Source: Turbatrix aceti
Taxonomy: Eukaryota > Nematoda > Chromadorea > Rhabditida > Panagrolaimidae
Assembly (NCBI GenBank): GCA_963969345.1
Contig: OZ017770.1
Coordinates: 8,317,246 to 8,381,245, forward strand
DNA: 64,000 bases
Direction of reading: 5' to 3'
A program made the translations under genes and the position numbers. This document shows, in pieces, positions 33,013 through 45,508 of the stretch (the stretch's first letter is position 1; the number at the start of each line of letters is the position of its first letter). Below the pieces are notes generated by a model, which worked only from the letters and a program-made list of their open reading frames with translations, had not been told where the DNA came from and searched no databases.

Positions 33013-35301
33013 ATGAAAACTCTACAGTTAGTCGGATTGGTGCTTAGCCTTTGGTTTCTTCCTGCTTTTTCCCAAAGCTGCGTCAGGGATGTCATCATTG
33101 TCATTGACGGCACGGATTACATGCTCGACAACATTGTTGCGGTAATTTTTTGGCTTCATGAGAAAAACAATAAAAAATAAAATTACAGGAAATTGATCTG
33201 TTGAATGAATTAATCGATTCATGGAATATTTCGACAACCGAAATAAACGTTGCCCTCGTAACTTACGGTTTCTCTGGACAGTATTCCGAATCAGAATTGT
33301 ATACTGATGCTGCGAATGTCAAAAGAGCATTGGCTAATCTCAGGTCCAATGCGTCGGTCATAACGCAACCTCTTTCGGGGTCTGTTTATGCATTTTAAAG
33401 AAAAATAAAAAAAATAAAAAATGTTTTTAGAGCCCTAAGCGTTGTGAACAGTTTTTACACTAAAACTTCATTGAATCCAAAATTCCGGTTGAGATCAAAT
33501 GCCCAACCTAGATTGGTGGTGCTTACTTCAACGACGTAAGTTTCAGTAATAAAGCTATGTATATGTGTGCAAAAATGAATTTCAGAAATCTAAACGACAT
33601 TTCAACCTCGTATTCGTACGTAAACGTCTTGTACAACAACCTCTATCAAACCATCCTGAACGTAGCTATTGCACCTGTGTCCCTGTACAGCGCATTTAGA
33701 TTTCCATATGTTTACCAGGTTAACAGCCTGCCGGCGCTGAATAATGCGTATCGCGTGCTGGACAATATCACGTATGCTGTTTGCTACAATGACCGTATGT
33801 TTATACGATTTCAAAAAAATGTAAGCTTGGTAAATTCATTGCAGCTCGGTACGCTGGGGGAAGTACGACACCAGTGTGGGCTCCTACTACTGCTAGTACT
33901 CAGTTTTCTACGGTGACAGAGCCAACAACGCTACCTCCGTCATCATCGTCACCTCCGTCATACCTGAATGCCGATGGCTTCTGCGGCTGCGATCAATCAA
34001 AACCCAATCTTTGGATCGATGTCGCCATTCTTGTTGACAACACTGCAGCTGTGACTAAATTGGATACAAATAATTTTGCAAGTTTTCTGGGAAGCATATT
34101 TGATGGCTATAATTTTAACTCAACTCAAGGCCTTCAAGTCAGCGTTATATCCTCAAACAACAACCCTGCTCTGGTTGCGAATTATAGTGATATCCAAAGC
34201 AATGAGGATATCTATCAAGCCACCGTAAATCTTTCAGCCATTAAACCAACCGATGCTCCGGCCGTGGATATAACTAAGTTTGTTTTGAAAAAAAAATTAA
34301 AACAGTTAAACAATGAAGTTCAGCTCCTTTATTCTGGCAAGCACGGTGCTCACACAAGGACGCAGCAATAGCAGAAAAGTTATTCTTTATGTGGTCACCA
34401 ACCTTCCCTTTACAGTTCCGACCGTTGTCAGTCAGATTAAAGAAAACGGTGTCGTGGTAATCGTTTATTCAGTGTCAGATGGATCACAAAGTATTGCGCA
34501 AACTATTGCATCTCCAAATATGGCCATTTTTTCGTATCACAACCAAAATCCTAATGGTATTCAGGACTACAAATTTGTAGAACCTGCTCTATGCTATGGT
34601 ATGTAAAAATAAAATTATTACTAATTTAAATTCAATTCATTTTTTCAGCAAACTGTTTCTGCTACAAAGACTGGCACAATTCGAAAACACCGTTCACGCT
34701 CAGTGAACCAATCTTTGCAAACTGTACTAATGCAGCGGTTTGGCCATCTAGCCCTACGGTTGCTCCCCTATTTTTGGATTCCGGTTGCTGGCTGGCTTTT
34801 GCTAAGGACTATCCTTCATACCAAAGACTTCTTAGTAAGTAATTTAATCCAATGTAACATATTTATTTTGACAAATTTGTATTTCAGACTACTACACGCA
34901 AGCAAACTGGGGCACTGTACGTCAGAAAATATTTTAGAAATTTACTTTTTTTCATTAACAAATTTTAGGGCAGAGCTAAATTTCTTTTTGGTTTGACATA
35001 CGTCTCATCTCTTGGAACTTGGCAGTACGCAGATAACTCGACGGTTAGTTGTTTTTCATTTACATACATTAAAAAGTCGCCATGCTGAATTTTGTAGTTA
35101 TCCAGCAGTGATTACCTTCCATGGGCTACCGGCAATCCAAATACAGCGAATGGAAATTGCGTTGCCGCCGAACAACAAACAGGCATTACAGTAAACTTGG
35201 TCACTGTCGATTGCGATAATTACATGGCAAATTACTTTGAGCAGACAAGGCCTTGTAGCGTAAATAAGTATTGCAGTAGTGATTCACCTGATTCGTCGTA
35301 A
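33013..35301 (+). CDS. Secreted protein with two VWA domains and a C-type lectin domain
   Basis: Ten exons (33013-33141, 33189-33379, 33431-33535, 33586-33794, 33845-34263, 34319-34598, 34649-34834, 34888-34916, 34969-35043, 35098-35301) give 608 aa. There is a signal peptide (1-20), VWA-like domain ~22-210, Thr/Ser/Pro-rich linker ~215-245, second VWA ~255-435 and C-type lectin domain ~445-600. Both VWA metal sites are degraded: D-G-T-D-Y and D-N-T-A-A replace D-x-S-x-S. The lectin part shows W-A-T-G-N-P...N-C-V and the final Cys pair, but no E-P-N or Q-P-D sugar motif is evident. Nematode proteins of this build are usually secreted and linked to gut or immune responses. The donor of exon 5 (GTGGAT) is the least certain junction. 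Confidence 0.8.
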
Positions 35302-35444
35302 TTTAGATGATCAGTTTAACAGATTTGAAGTATAAATTTTGATTGATTGAGTATCACTGTCAAAAGAAAGGTTTTATCCTTTTTATATTATCGCACATAA
35401 TCAAGACTTTGTAGCACCGTTTTTTATAATTTTTTTAGCGAAAC

Positions 35445-36817
35445 ATGAAATTTCCACTGGTTTGCATCTTGGCATTTGCGTGCTTTCTACCCTTGACAAC
35501 CGCGGATGAACCTTTGTGTTCAAAAAATATAACTCAACTATGGATCGACATTGTCTGCGTTATTGATCAATCGAGTGCATCAAGCGGTGTTCTTAGTAGT
35601 GCAAGTTTTTAGCTTTTTAGCTTTCCAGTTGTTACTCATAATTTGCCAACTTTTAGTTTGAGGGTATGTTCGCAAATATAGCAACAAAGTATACAAATGA
35701 TTCATCCGTGAAAGCGACACGAGTATCTATTGTTGGCTACGCCGATAATGTTACCGTTTACGCAGAAAACAATATTACATCTTATACGGAATACATAGGA
35801 GCATTGAGACGTATAAAAACAGTCAATCAAACATCCGTCAATCTTCTGAGGTAAAACATGCATTAAAAAATAATACATAAAAAACATTTTCAGTGCAATG
35901 AGAAAAGCCATTGACATCTTGAACAGTTATACACAGGCAAATCGGCGACAAGTCCTGATTATTGGGGCAGCAGCATACAAGTATTTGTTTTATGTATAAT
36001 AAGAAGCAACTAACGTTATTGTTTTAGGTCAGGCGATGCCGACGATACTGTGAATGCTGCAACTCAATTCAAAGAAAATGGACATGTGATTATTACGCTT
36101 GCTGCTAATTCATCGAACATAAACATAGGAGATACAGATATCGGAACCTTGTCGTCGCCTGGATATAATTTTACCAGCAGCCAGGGAACTAGTGTTGTAA
36201 CAGATCTACGTTTTGCCTTGACTGAAAGTATGTTTCTGTTTTGTTTCAAACAAATTATTGACACGCGATTTTCAGGTAACTGCTTCTGTCCTGTCAATTA
36301 CATACCACACCGACTAATCTCACAAAGACTCACAACAACGTGCGTCTACGTCAACGCTGCTCCTTCCAACTGGCAGTACGCGCAGAAAGGATGCCAGATT
36401 TTGTTTCCCGGAACAAACATAAGTGTTCTATCTGACGATGCATGGACGACTAAAGACGATTTCCTTGTTAACATAGCCAGGTATGGAAACTATTCGATTC
36501 AAGGAAGCAGTTTTCATATTGGATTGTATCGAACTGATAGCAACAGCAATAATTTCCAGTGGCTAAGTGGAGCTACAGTAAGTTTTTGTATTCGAAATTG
36601 AAGAAGCTTAATTTTTGTGAAATTTCAGTTTGATAGTACGACAGCACCTTGGGCACCGAATGAACCCAGAATCGGTACCGGAAATTGCGTGATAAGTGAA
36701 AGTGGCTCTTACCAGTGGAAAACTATTTCATGCACAGAACAATTTGCGCATTACTTCTGCCAAAAAAACGCATGTGACGCTGAGAACTACTGCTCGATTG
36801 ATGATGTTTCTCTCTAA
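35445..36817 (+). CDS. Secreted protein with one VWA domain and a C-type lectin domain
   Basis: Exons 35445-35600, 35657-35850, 35894-35980, 36028-36227, 36276-36577 and 36629-36817 give 375 aa. Signal peptide ends near residue 20 (T-T-A-D). VWA ~25-205 has D-Q-S-S-A at its metal site. The lectin domain ~215-370 has I-G-L, W-L-S-G, W-A-P-N-E-P, N-C-V, W-K-T-I-S-C and the last Cys in H-Y-F-C-Q. Intron 1 uses a GC donor (gcaagt), because the GT choice one codon later gives an immediate stop. It lies 143 bp after the larger paralogue on the same strand and probably arose by tandem duplication with loss of a VWA unit. The short spacing could allow co-transcription, but no trans-splice evidence is visible. 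Confidence 0.85.
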
Positions 36818-37479
36818 TCAATTTTTCTGTGTCTAGTTTGAAATAAAAAAAGAAAGAGATAATTACAAGTTCATTTTCGAATTAGAAATTTGTGTCTTTA
36901 CAAAATAAAAATAAAATAAAAATAAAAAAACCCCCCGAAAATTATTTTGATTGTTTTTCGTGTTTTTCAAAGCAATTTTTGTTCGCGGTAAAAAAAGCGA
37001 TGGATGATGCAAAGACCAGTTGAACCTCACTTCTGTCACCTCGACCTTTGTTCGACTTGTTTATGTGCTTCTGTCGACTGCAATTGTTGCCATGATGCGC
37101 TACTGCTGCGCAGCAACGAACAATGCAAAGGGTAACGAAAACACCAATGTTCCCTTTCATGTAGCCCCCCCCTCTTCCCTCCATTATTTTTTTTATTTGT
37201 CGACAAACAAATATCCCGTTATTTTTTATGACATTGAATTTTTATTGCCGATTTTACAAAATTGGTTACAAAATTGAATGATTTGTATAGGCAAGAAATA
37301 GTTGTTTAGGTATATGATTGTTATCAAAAAAAAACAAATTAGGAAAAAAATGAGTCAAGAAGGTGGTCAGCTTTCTTTTGTAGAGAATCAGTGCAGTATT
37401 TTCGAGCATCAATGTTGCAACGATTTTCTTTCTTCTTTTTTTGTTAGTATAATACAAACAAAAGTACGCGATGCATTTG
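36818..37479. other. Convergent spacer between the lectin gene and PNP
   Basis: Holds an A-rich 3' end with AATAAA near 36842, (AAAAT)n at 36905, then low-complexity DNA. No gene recognised. Confidence 0.5.
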
Positions 37480-39086
37480 TTATAACGACTTGATTATCTC
37501 CGTCACGAACTTGCATGCCCTTGAGCTGGCTTCTTTTCCACTTGTCAGAACTTCTTCATGACAAGTTGGCTGCGAAATATCGGCATCGCTTGGAGCACTA
37601 AAGTTAAACGCATCAGTCAAGAAGTTGAGAACAAAGGAAAAAAAAACACTTACATGTTGGTAATTAATGAGAACCCGAAAACACGAATAGAACATTGCCT
37701 TGCGACTGTTACTTCGTGGCACGTACTCATTCCAAGCGCATCCGCACCCATCATTCGGTAGAGATTGGCTTCCGCAGGTGATTCGTATTGTGGACCCCCT
37801 GACATAACGTAGATTCCTTCCTGTACGCGAATTTTTTGTTTCTTAGCAATCTCGTGTGCACGCGACCTACAACAATGTGATTAATACTTGCATCACTTTT
37901 TTCTGGTCATTGTAAGTATAGCATAATTATGCCCCTTTCCAATTACTTTTTTTTCGCGCGCGCGCGCTTCATACTGCGCGCAGCATCTCCTGACTTCCTC
38001 CCCTCTCTCCGGTGACGACCCAGGACTCTGATATCTATCAGTACGCTCACGTGCGGTCTTTTAGTCTCATGACTTGACACCATTTTTGATCGTACTGTCG
38101 CTGATCTTAGTGCACTTTTTTTCCCGATACCACGTGATGGCGAGTAGCCAACCTACCTGAGATCCTTGTCGTACACGTCGTGTGTGGAGACAAAACGCGG
38201 TCCAAAGCGGGGATCATTGATACCGACAAGCGGACTGAATCCACAGAGACCGGGCATAAAGATGTGGTCTTTGATGATCATGAGATCGCCAATGTGGTGT
38301 TTGGGATTGATGCCGCCAGCTGCATTTGACACGATCAGGGTCTCGACTCCGAGCAGGTGCATGATTCGGACCGGAACTACGCACTGTAAAAGGGATCATA
38401 ATTAATGCGCGGGATAGTGGAAAGAGATCATACCAAAGCCAGATCCATGTTGTGTTCGTACGGATGAAAGCGACCCTGCACACAAACAACGTATTTGCCA
38501 CCGAGATAACCAAACACGATGTTTCCTTTATGACCACCGACTAAAAAAACAAAAAAAAAACATTTCCGGTTTTCAATCCCACAAAAAAATAGTGCAACTG
38601 ACCAGTGGTAATCGGAAAACCGGGTATCTTGGAGTACGGCAGAATTTGTGCATCCAAAATTGCATCCCCGAGTCCTCCAAGTCCGGATCCACAGATAATT
38701 CCGACCTTTGGGACTTCTTTGATATCAACCAAGCTGCGAATGTAATTCGTCAGGTTTACGATATCATCGTAATTCTTGGCACTGAAAAAAATAAATTAAG
38801 ATGACAGTTTTTATGCAAACAATTGCGTGCCAGCATGTGTTTGAACACCAAAACACGAGATAAGCACACTTCTCGTGTTTTAGTATTTCCGGCGACGTGT
38901 CATGCTCTCAATCAAGCACGTTGTCTTATCACCCGCACTCAAATTAAATCACAGCCAAAGATAAACATACTCAATTTTTTTATGATGGTTATTGTTGTTT
39001 TTGAAGACAACGTGGGGAGGCAAATCATCGCTAACAATGTGTCCATTGGTGTGCTTTGTTACAACGCCGTTAATCATTTTGGCCAT
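37480..39086 (-). CDS. pnp-1: Purine nucleoside phosphorylase
   Basis: Six exons (39086-38971, 38781-38603, 38540-38434, 38383-38157, 37866-37654, 37597-37480) give 319 aa, typical of trimeric PNPs. It cleaves inosine and guanosine with phosphate in purine salvage. Phosphate-site motifs G-S-G-L-G-G and G-R-F-H-P-Y-E, the S-N-A-A-G-G-I loop, and the base-site region G-P-Q-Y-E-S-P-A-E...G-M-S-T are all present. A-L-G-M-S-T-C-H-E-V matches the family's A-V-G-M-S-T-x-P-E-V. F-G-F-S-L-I-T-N and the C-terminal H-E-E-V-L are also as expected. A second ATG nine bases downstream (39077) could serve as start. Intron 37867-38156 is unusually GC-rich, with a (CG)n run near 37955. Confidence 0.92.
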
Positions 39087-40625
39087 ATTGGGTTGACGTT
39101 GGTGACGGAGTGTCTAACGACGTAAACAATTCAGAGTAAACTCTGATTTGAACAAAGACTGACTGCGTTTCTAAAAATGGGTTCTTGATCAAAAAAAATA
39201 AAAGTCCGGTATCAAACGACATGCAATAAAAACAATAACGACCATAAAATTGTGTCTCGCAAAGGTACTAAGCAAGGTTAGTATTGGATGTGATTTTGAG
39301 CAACTACTCTACTTCCTCTGAGTTTTTTTTATAGTAATTCACTTCCACAGTATAGGCGTGATGCAAAACGGGCGGGGTTCTTGAGATTATTTTTCGCCGA
39401 CTTTGTCAGTTGTAAAAATCTCACGTAAATTTTGAAGGACAAAACCCGTGTACCCGACGAAAAGGTCAAAAGTTAGGTTTTTGGGGTACACATCGTAAAT
39501 TTCAAACTCAATGTTGATCTTTTCGAAGAAAAAAAAATTTGCATCTTAGCAAAAAAAAAGCAATTTTGATGCAAAAAGTAGCGTGTTTATTTGCATCCCA
39601 TCATGAATCACAGTTTAAAAACATTCGAGGACTGACGCCGAAGGTTAAGGAGGGGGGGGCGAGATGGAAGATGGAAAAAAAAGTAACATTGACACAAAAC
39701 GCACGCGACTAATGTTTTTCCCACCCCTTTTATGCGTAAGGGTGATCGGTTGTGACGTGCGCATAAAATTGGCGACAATTCAAATAAATGATCGGGGTAA
39801 AAATACTGATAACACACCACAGTATGTAATCTGATGAAATCGTAGCCTGCAAAAACATTGGTCTCGATCAGCCTTGATCTCTCGAATGTACTTCCGCCTG
39901 CCCTTATTATGATTTATTTAGTATGGCTCAAAACGGATATGTCTCTTTTCGAAAAACACAAAGCAATTACCAGGGTCTACCTGTCTACCTCGCGCAACGC
40001 GACCACCCACTGTTACTCCCACCGGTTCTTTTTGTGTTCAAACACCATGTTTGATTAAGAACATAAGAATGACGCAGTATAACGACGATCGGAGATCATC
40101 TAAAAACCTCGAGAGACCGACTGATATCGCTCGTGTGACACCGGAAGGCTAGGCTCAACGGACAATACATAGATAACCTTTATCTAACAGCCTGCATGAA
40201 GCTTCTATCGCCCCGTCTCCAAAGATTCAAGATAATAACGTCACAGGAGATTATGTAAAAAAAAAACATCAGACAGCCCAAAAAAATTGTGTTGTGTTGT
40301 CTTTTTTTATAAGCTGTGTTGCAAAGAATTGGCTCAGCCAGCGATGGTTCGCGCCCCACCTCTGCCATGTGAGAATGATTCTCTGACACCTTGAAAAATG
40401 TCCGCGACGTTTTTGCAGATACAATCGAGACAATACATCCGGAATCTTATGACATTATTTTTATTTGTAGCATAAATAAATAACTTTTTTTTTTCCTTGT
40501 TAAAGATTAAAAACATGGAAAAATTTTACACAGACAACGCACAAAACAGACTTGAGGCAAAGAAACAGATTAAAAAACTTGTGACACTGATTACAGGCAA
40601 TTTTTCTTATCACTCGCGGGTAAGC
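39087..40625. other. 1.5-kb intergenic region
   Basis: AT-rich with no convincing gene. A tRNA-like word pair near 40329-40355 does not make a full tRNA. This should contain the pnp promoter and the 3' end of the following gene. Confidence 0.5.
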
Positions 40626-41561
40626 TTATGATTTCATGGGGAATAGAGGGCCTTGAATCTGAGGAATGTAAGCCGGCGCCATGCGTTGCTGCATCGCCAG
40701 GCCCGTAAGACCGCCGTAGCGTGCCTGTGCTTGGGCTTGCGCGAGTGCAGCGTAGGGGTTAGTCATTTGACCCATGTTCATGTTCTGAGCGCTGGGAAAC
40801 AGAGATTGCTGTGTTTGCTGTTGGGTCTGAGCATTGACTGAATTCTGAGAGTTTGATCCGGAACAGTTGCAGTCGAGGCCATCAGCCATGGAGAGCATTT
40901 GGGCTGAAATATGTAATTTGTATGTGAATGCGTGAAATCATGTTTGTTTGTATGTATGTATGCATGACGCATTTTTTCTGTGCCAATCCTTACCAAATTG
41001 CTCGAAAGCCGAGGCTCCCTGTTGTTGGCGGCGAATTTGTTCCTGAAGGCGACGAATTTGTTCGTTCAGCTGTTGAATTTGTTGCTGGGAAGCAGCGGCC
41101 GCGTCGGCAGGAGCCGCGGTGGACGTCGAAGGTTGCTTTGCCGTACATTTGCATTGAAAGTCAAAAAGCATGGCTTAAAAGTACAAAAAATTTTACGACC
41201 TTTGATAAAAATCTTTGATAAACACTGCTCGTTTTTAAAGATTAAAAACAATCAGTTACCGTTTGCGTTGCTGGGAATTTGAGGGTACCCAAGTCCATTG
41301 TTCGCCGAGGGGTAACCAGCGAGCTGAAAAACAACCTTTGTTCCGCGAAAAAAAGAACAGATCAAAGTTCGAGACCTGCATACGTGACGCCAGGAAAGGG
41401 TCGATTTGTTCCTCAACCACGGTTGAAGGTTCCTCACGAAACGGTTGCTAAAAGACTTGTTTTTAACTTCAGTGAAGTAGAAAAAAAGGACGACTTACGC
41501 TGCTGACAGTCAGTACAAGACAAGAAACGACAAAGGCGGCAGACAGTTGACAAAAGGACAT
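40626..41561 (-). CDS. Small secreted Gln-rich low-complexity protein
   Basis: Exons 41561-41499, 41447-41376, 41323-41260, 41173-40994 and 40903-40626 give 218 aa. Exon 1 is a signal peptide. Then come a short acidic segment, C-Q-C-K-C, an Ala-rich stretch, a Gln/Arg coiled-coil segment (~95-125) and a long Gln/Asn/Ala/Met-rich tail containing D-C-N-C. I know no family for it. The composition resembles nematode secreted matrix, egg-shell or cuticle-associated proteins, but that is a guess. The acceptor of exon 4 (TTTTAAG) is weak but is the only one seen that keeps the frame. Confidence 0.7.
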
Positions 41562-42480
41562 CTTGAGTCTTGACGGGTCTGTTTTTTTACTAGAAAGATA
41601 AAATAACTGTTTAAAAAAACTAGTTATGTACTAAAATGCAAACGTAGACAGCACACCGTTGAATCAAACGCAGAAGTTGTCTGAATCGAACGCTGATGCC
41701 CGGATGACGAGCTTTTTATAACTCGACTCTCTCAACCTAGTTTGGTTTAGCGAACCGACTGTAAAAACCATGCCCCTTTCTTTCTTTCATCCAAAAACTC
41801 GGCTAAGCTATTCGACGTCTGGATTAACACGATTTTAAACTTAAGCTCGTCCAGTGGGACGGGATGTTGATTTTTTTGCGTGTTTCGAAAATCCCATTGT
41901 TCAACAGGTTTAAAAAAAGGTATTCAAAACGATAGAATGCATGCATGTTTGTTATCATAGCCGGTAGAGCTCCATCCAAGTACCGATCATCATTCAATGA
42001 CATTCGTCCGTCCATTATTCGCATCATACATTTTACGTCTGACACACCCGAATTGTTTGCCAAAGTGCAGCCGGAAACGCAACTTGCAGTACAATTCAGG
42101 ATTCGGTCATGCAAAAAAAAATCTGTTTTTTTTTAAACGAGCAGTGATAAGTTCATTGCTACTGTGGTTATCACAGACTTCTGTATTAAATTTGTTTTGC
42201 TCCTGTTCGCTTTTCTTCGTGTTCCAAAAGTGATGCAAGCATGTGATAAAAACTGCCCATTCCACAAACGTATCAGAAAATCAACAAGATCTGTTTATAC
42301 GAGCAATTCAGTAAACAACAAAAAAACAACAATCATTATCCAGTCATCTTTTTACAGAACAATCATCAGATGCTGCTAAAAACGACCTTCTAAGATCGAC
42401 ACTAGAAAGGAAGAGACAAAAGAAGTTTAGAGAAAAGCAGTCAACAACATGATAAAGGCAGGGTTAGAGCTCAGTTTGCA
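41562..42480. other. Intergenic region, no gene seen
   Basis: Promoter side of the Gln-rich gene, then AT-rich DNA of no recognisable content. Confidence 0.4.
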
Positions 42481-42826
42481 ATTTTGGTTCAGAACCCAGT
42501 GCAACCCCAAATATTCCAAAATAAAGGTTTTTGCGCGCTTGGTTGTCATCTGCACAGCAGATGCAAAAAAATATGTCAAATGTAAAAGTGTGAAAATTGC
42601 ATGCAAAAATAAATATGTAAAATAAAACAAAGATTTCTTACTAACCGTTTTTTTAAAGCAAAAAAAAGTTGCAAAAATACCGCGCACAACAAAAATTGCA
42701 CCCTCACCGTGTAATTTTCTAAAAAATATTTTAAATTTTTAAAATAGTTCTATGTCAAATAAAAACTCTCCCGTTTGAAATATTTGTGGGTTGTCAAAAC
42801 ACCAGAACCTGATTCTGAACCAAAAT
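42481..42826. repeat. Element bounded by perfect 14-bp inverted repeats
   Basis: ATTTTGGTTCAGAA at 42481-42494 and its exact complement at 42813-42826, with weaker pairing inside. Possible MITE; no clear target duplication. Confidence 0.45.
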
Positions 42827-42907
42827 CGTAAACTTGCCCAATACCATCCCATCTGGAATTCAAACAAACCACGAAGACGAAACATCGGAAGCCAGTATCA
42901 GAGAAGA

Positions 42908-44806
42908 TTACGGTAACCCGTCCTTGTCGCTACTCGTGGACGAGTTCGACACCTGTTGACTCGGACAGTCAGTCCCAAAATACCTATCCCCAAAATTACC
43001 CATACCTGGAATGATGTGGAAGTACTGGTTGACGATGCTGTCGATGGCGGTTGTGATGAGCTTGATGCGCGGAAAAGCGTAGGCAATGCGCTGAACTCCA
43101 AGCTCGGTCATGAGGAGAGCGCAGAGCGTGATGTTTTCCTCCGAGACGTCGTGGTCAAGAAGGACACGGATAGCCATGATGGCGCACGATCCCGAGGCAA
43201 CGGTAGCGTCGAGGAGAAGAACGTGGTAGTCGCTGATGTTGTTAGGCAGACGCAGGAAATGAAGCTCAGGCAGACGAGTGTCAACGTTCGTCTGGATGAG
43301 AATCTTTCCCACCTTGCAATCCTTGATGACCATTCGGAGAGGCTTCTCGAGAGTCTCGCCGGCACGCATGATGGCAACGCTGCAGATTTCCTTGGATTTG
43401 TGAGAGCCGCTGTAAGCCTCGCCACTCGGCATGTGGACCTCAACGGGATTGTACTGAACCTCGTTGCAGGCTCGTTCAATGAGCAGACGCGACAGACGGT
43501 CGGCGCAGAAAATGAACTCGTCACTGAAATAAATATTTATGTATACATAAAAAACATAAGGATAACAAAGCACTGAGTAATGGTAAAATAAAAAAAACAA
43601 CAACATAAAAACATGATGAATCATGAGATTTTGCACTTACCGAGAAGTGTCGAGGTTGCGGATCGTGGTATGAAGCGCGGTGACCTGCTTCGTCTGATCG
43701 ATAATGATCAGCGAGTCCGGGCGAATGATCGGCTGTTCGCCGTGCGACTGATTCTGGCGGCTGGAAAGCAGCGAATCGTATCCTGCAATGAATAAACAAA
43801 TAAGCATTCTTCAAATAAATAAATAAAAACCAACCTCGAGCCGAAAGCTTTTTCTGGATGTGACGAGTGATCAGATCAATGGCAACATCGTTTTCGCCGC
43901 CACGAGGAATGATCACGTCAGCAAGCTTAGAGCCAGGATCGATGAACGCTTCGTACGACGGCTTGACGTGGCGCAGGTACTGCTCGAGAACGCTTTCGTA
44001 GTGGCGACCGCGCTCAATGGTGTCCCGCTCCAAGCGACGAGCCAGGCGAGTGTCCGCGTCCGTATCAACAAACAACTGAAATCAAACAAACTTCCACTGT
44101 TATTCGTCTCACAAATGTTCCACAAACCTTCAAATCCATGAGGTTGAGAATTTGAGGGTCGTAGAACGTCAGAATGCCCTCGACAACCAAAACGTCGGCG
44201 CCGTACATGACAGTCTTGTTCTTCTCGCGGGAGTGAGTCGTGAAGTTGTAGACGGGAACCTCGACCGATTTACCCTCGCCGAGACGCTTCAGACAGCTGT
44301 ACATCAAGTCAAAGTCAAAAGCCTCGGGTGTGTCAAAGTTGTACAAGTTGCGAGAGGCGAGCTCCTGCTGCTGAGAAGTCAACTCCTTGTAGAACGAGTC
44401 CATCGACAGGATCGTGACCCATTCGATGCCGAGGCGACCGATGATGCTCTTCGCGACCGAAGTCTTGCCAGAAGCCGATCCGCCACAGATTCCGATGATG
44501 TACGGCTTGCTCAGACGGTTGCCCTGGTTGTCATACCACGGAGGACGACCCTTCGTGTACACATTCTTAAAAACGCCATTTTCGTTCATTCAATAATAAA
44601 AACCAAGGTAGGTGACTCACCATGCCATTGATGTTTGTGATGAGGTGATCCTCAGACTTGGATGTCGAGAAGGTGCGACGACGAGGGCCGGATTTCACCA
44701 TATCTTCTCCGCGGAAGCGCTTCACGCTCACATCCGGAACATTCGGGATGCTAACGCGCTTTTCAACACCCAGGCGAACAATGTTGGTTTCTTTCTTCAG
44801 CGACAT
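42908..44806 (-). CDS. Uridine-cytidine kinase-like 1 (kinase + UPRT-like domain)
   Basis: Exons 44806-44621, 44565-44128, 44075-43835, 43782-43641 and 43523-42908 give 540 aa (human UCKL1 is about 548). After a basic N-terminal region comes Y-T-K-G-R-P-P-W-Y, then the P-loop G-G-S-A-S-G-K-T (~90) and S-M-D-S-F-Y. Kinase-core motifs F-D-F-D-L, F-T-T-H-S-R and V-D-T-D-A-D follow. From ~335 the uracil-phosphoribosyltransferase-like half begins at D-E-F-I-F, with [22 protein letters not shown] at the end. The family phosphorylates uridine/cytidine in salvage; UPRT activity in animals is doubtful. An in-frame ATG at 44959 would add 51 residues. Another at 44589, inside intron 1, could start a shorter form. 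Confidence 0.92.
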
Positions 44807-45508
44807 GACTTTCGGCAAACACTTCGTAAAAGATAGCACTGATAGAGAGGAACAATAACCAGCTGATAGGAGAGAATAGCTCTTCGACAAAAAAGCTGCA
44901 GTTATACAAAGGTCACTCGAACGCTGAAGCACAAAAGAATGCAGTTGAGTTGGTTTCACAGCGAAAAAAATAAGAGAGCGTGCGTGAGTTGCAATCGCGA
45001 TCGCTCTTGTGTATACGCAGTCTTAGCGAGTCCCTGGCATACGGCGCTGATTTGAATGATTGAACAATGTTGCACGCACGGCTTTTCGGGGCGTATCCTG
45101 TTGCGAAAAGGATAACATAATATTTGCGAAAATCGGCCGGCGATGAGCCCGCAGGCTCCACAGCCTGACCCTTTGCACGGCGATGAACCAATGCGCCAGG
45201 CTTGATAACGCTTACGATCTTGATGCATTTCTTGACGGAGTGTATGAGCAACAAGCCACCAGATAAATCTGTCGAATTCAGAATTTTAACAAAAAATGGC
45301 CATTTAGATGCGATTTTTCTCACATCTTATTTCTCACGATTGAATCGTTTTGCACGGCTTTCCGAGGCGCGCCCCGTAAAAAAAAGCTTGCAAGAAATAT
45401 AAAATATCATATATGTGGTGAAAGCAAAAATGTTTAAAAAACATTGTTGATGGCTGGTTGTTTCCTTGTTTGTGCACAGTCAAATAAAATCCCATACATA
45501 GACGTAAA
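44807..45508. other. Divergent promoter region between the UCKL gene and the MFSD5-like gene
   Basis: Head-to-head genes separated by 702 bp. The right half contains two related words, GCACGGCTTTTCGGGGCG (about 45077) and GCACGGCTTTCCGAGGCG (about 45353). No coding sequence is supported. Confidence 0.4.

Noticed and set aside
40329..40355. tRNA-like promoter words (TGGCTCAGCC and GGTTCGCGCCC)
   Set aside because: They resemble A and B boxes but are only about 15 bases apart. No anticodon arm or acceptor stem can be formed.
42956..43576. 206-aa plus-strand ORF
   Set aside because: Shadow of the UPRT-like exon of the UCKL gene.
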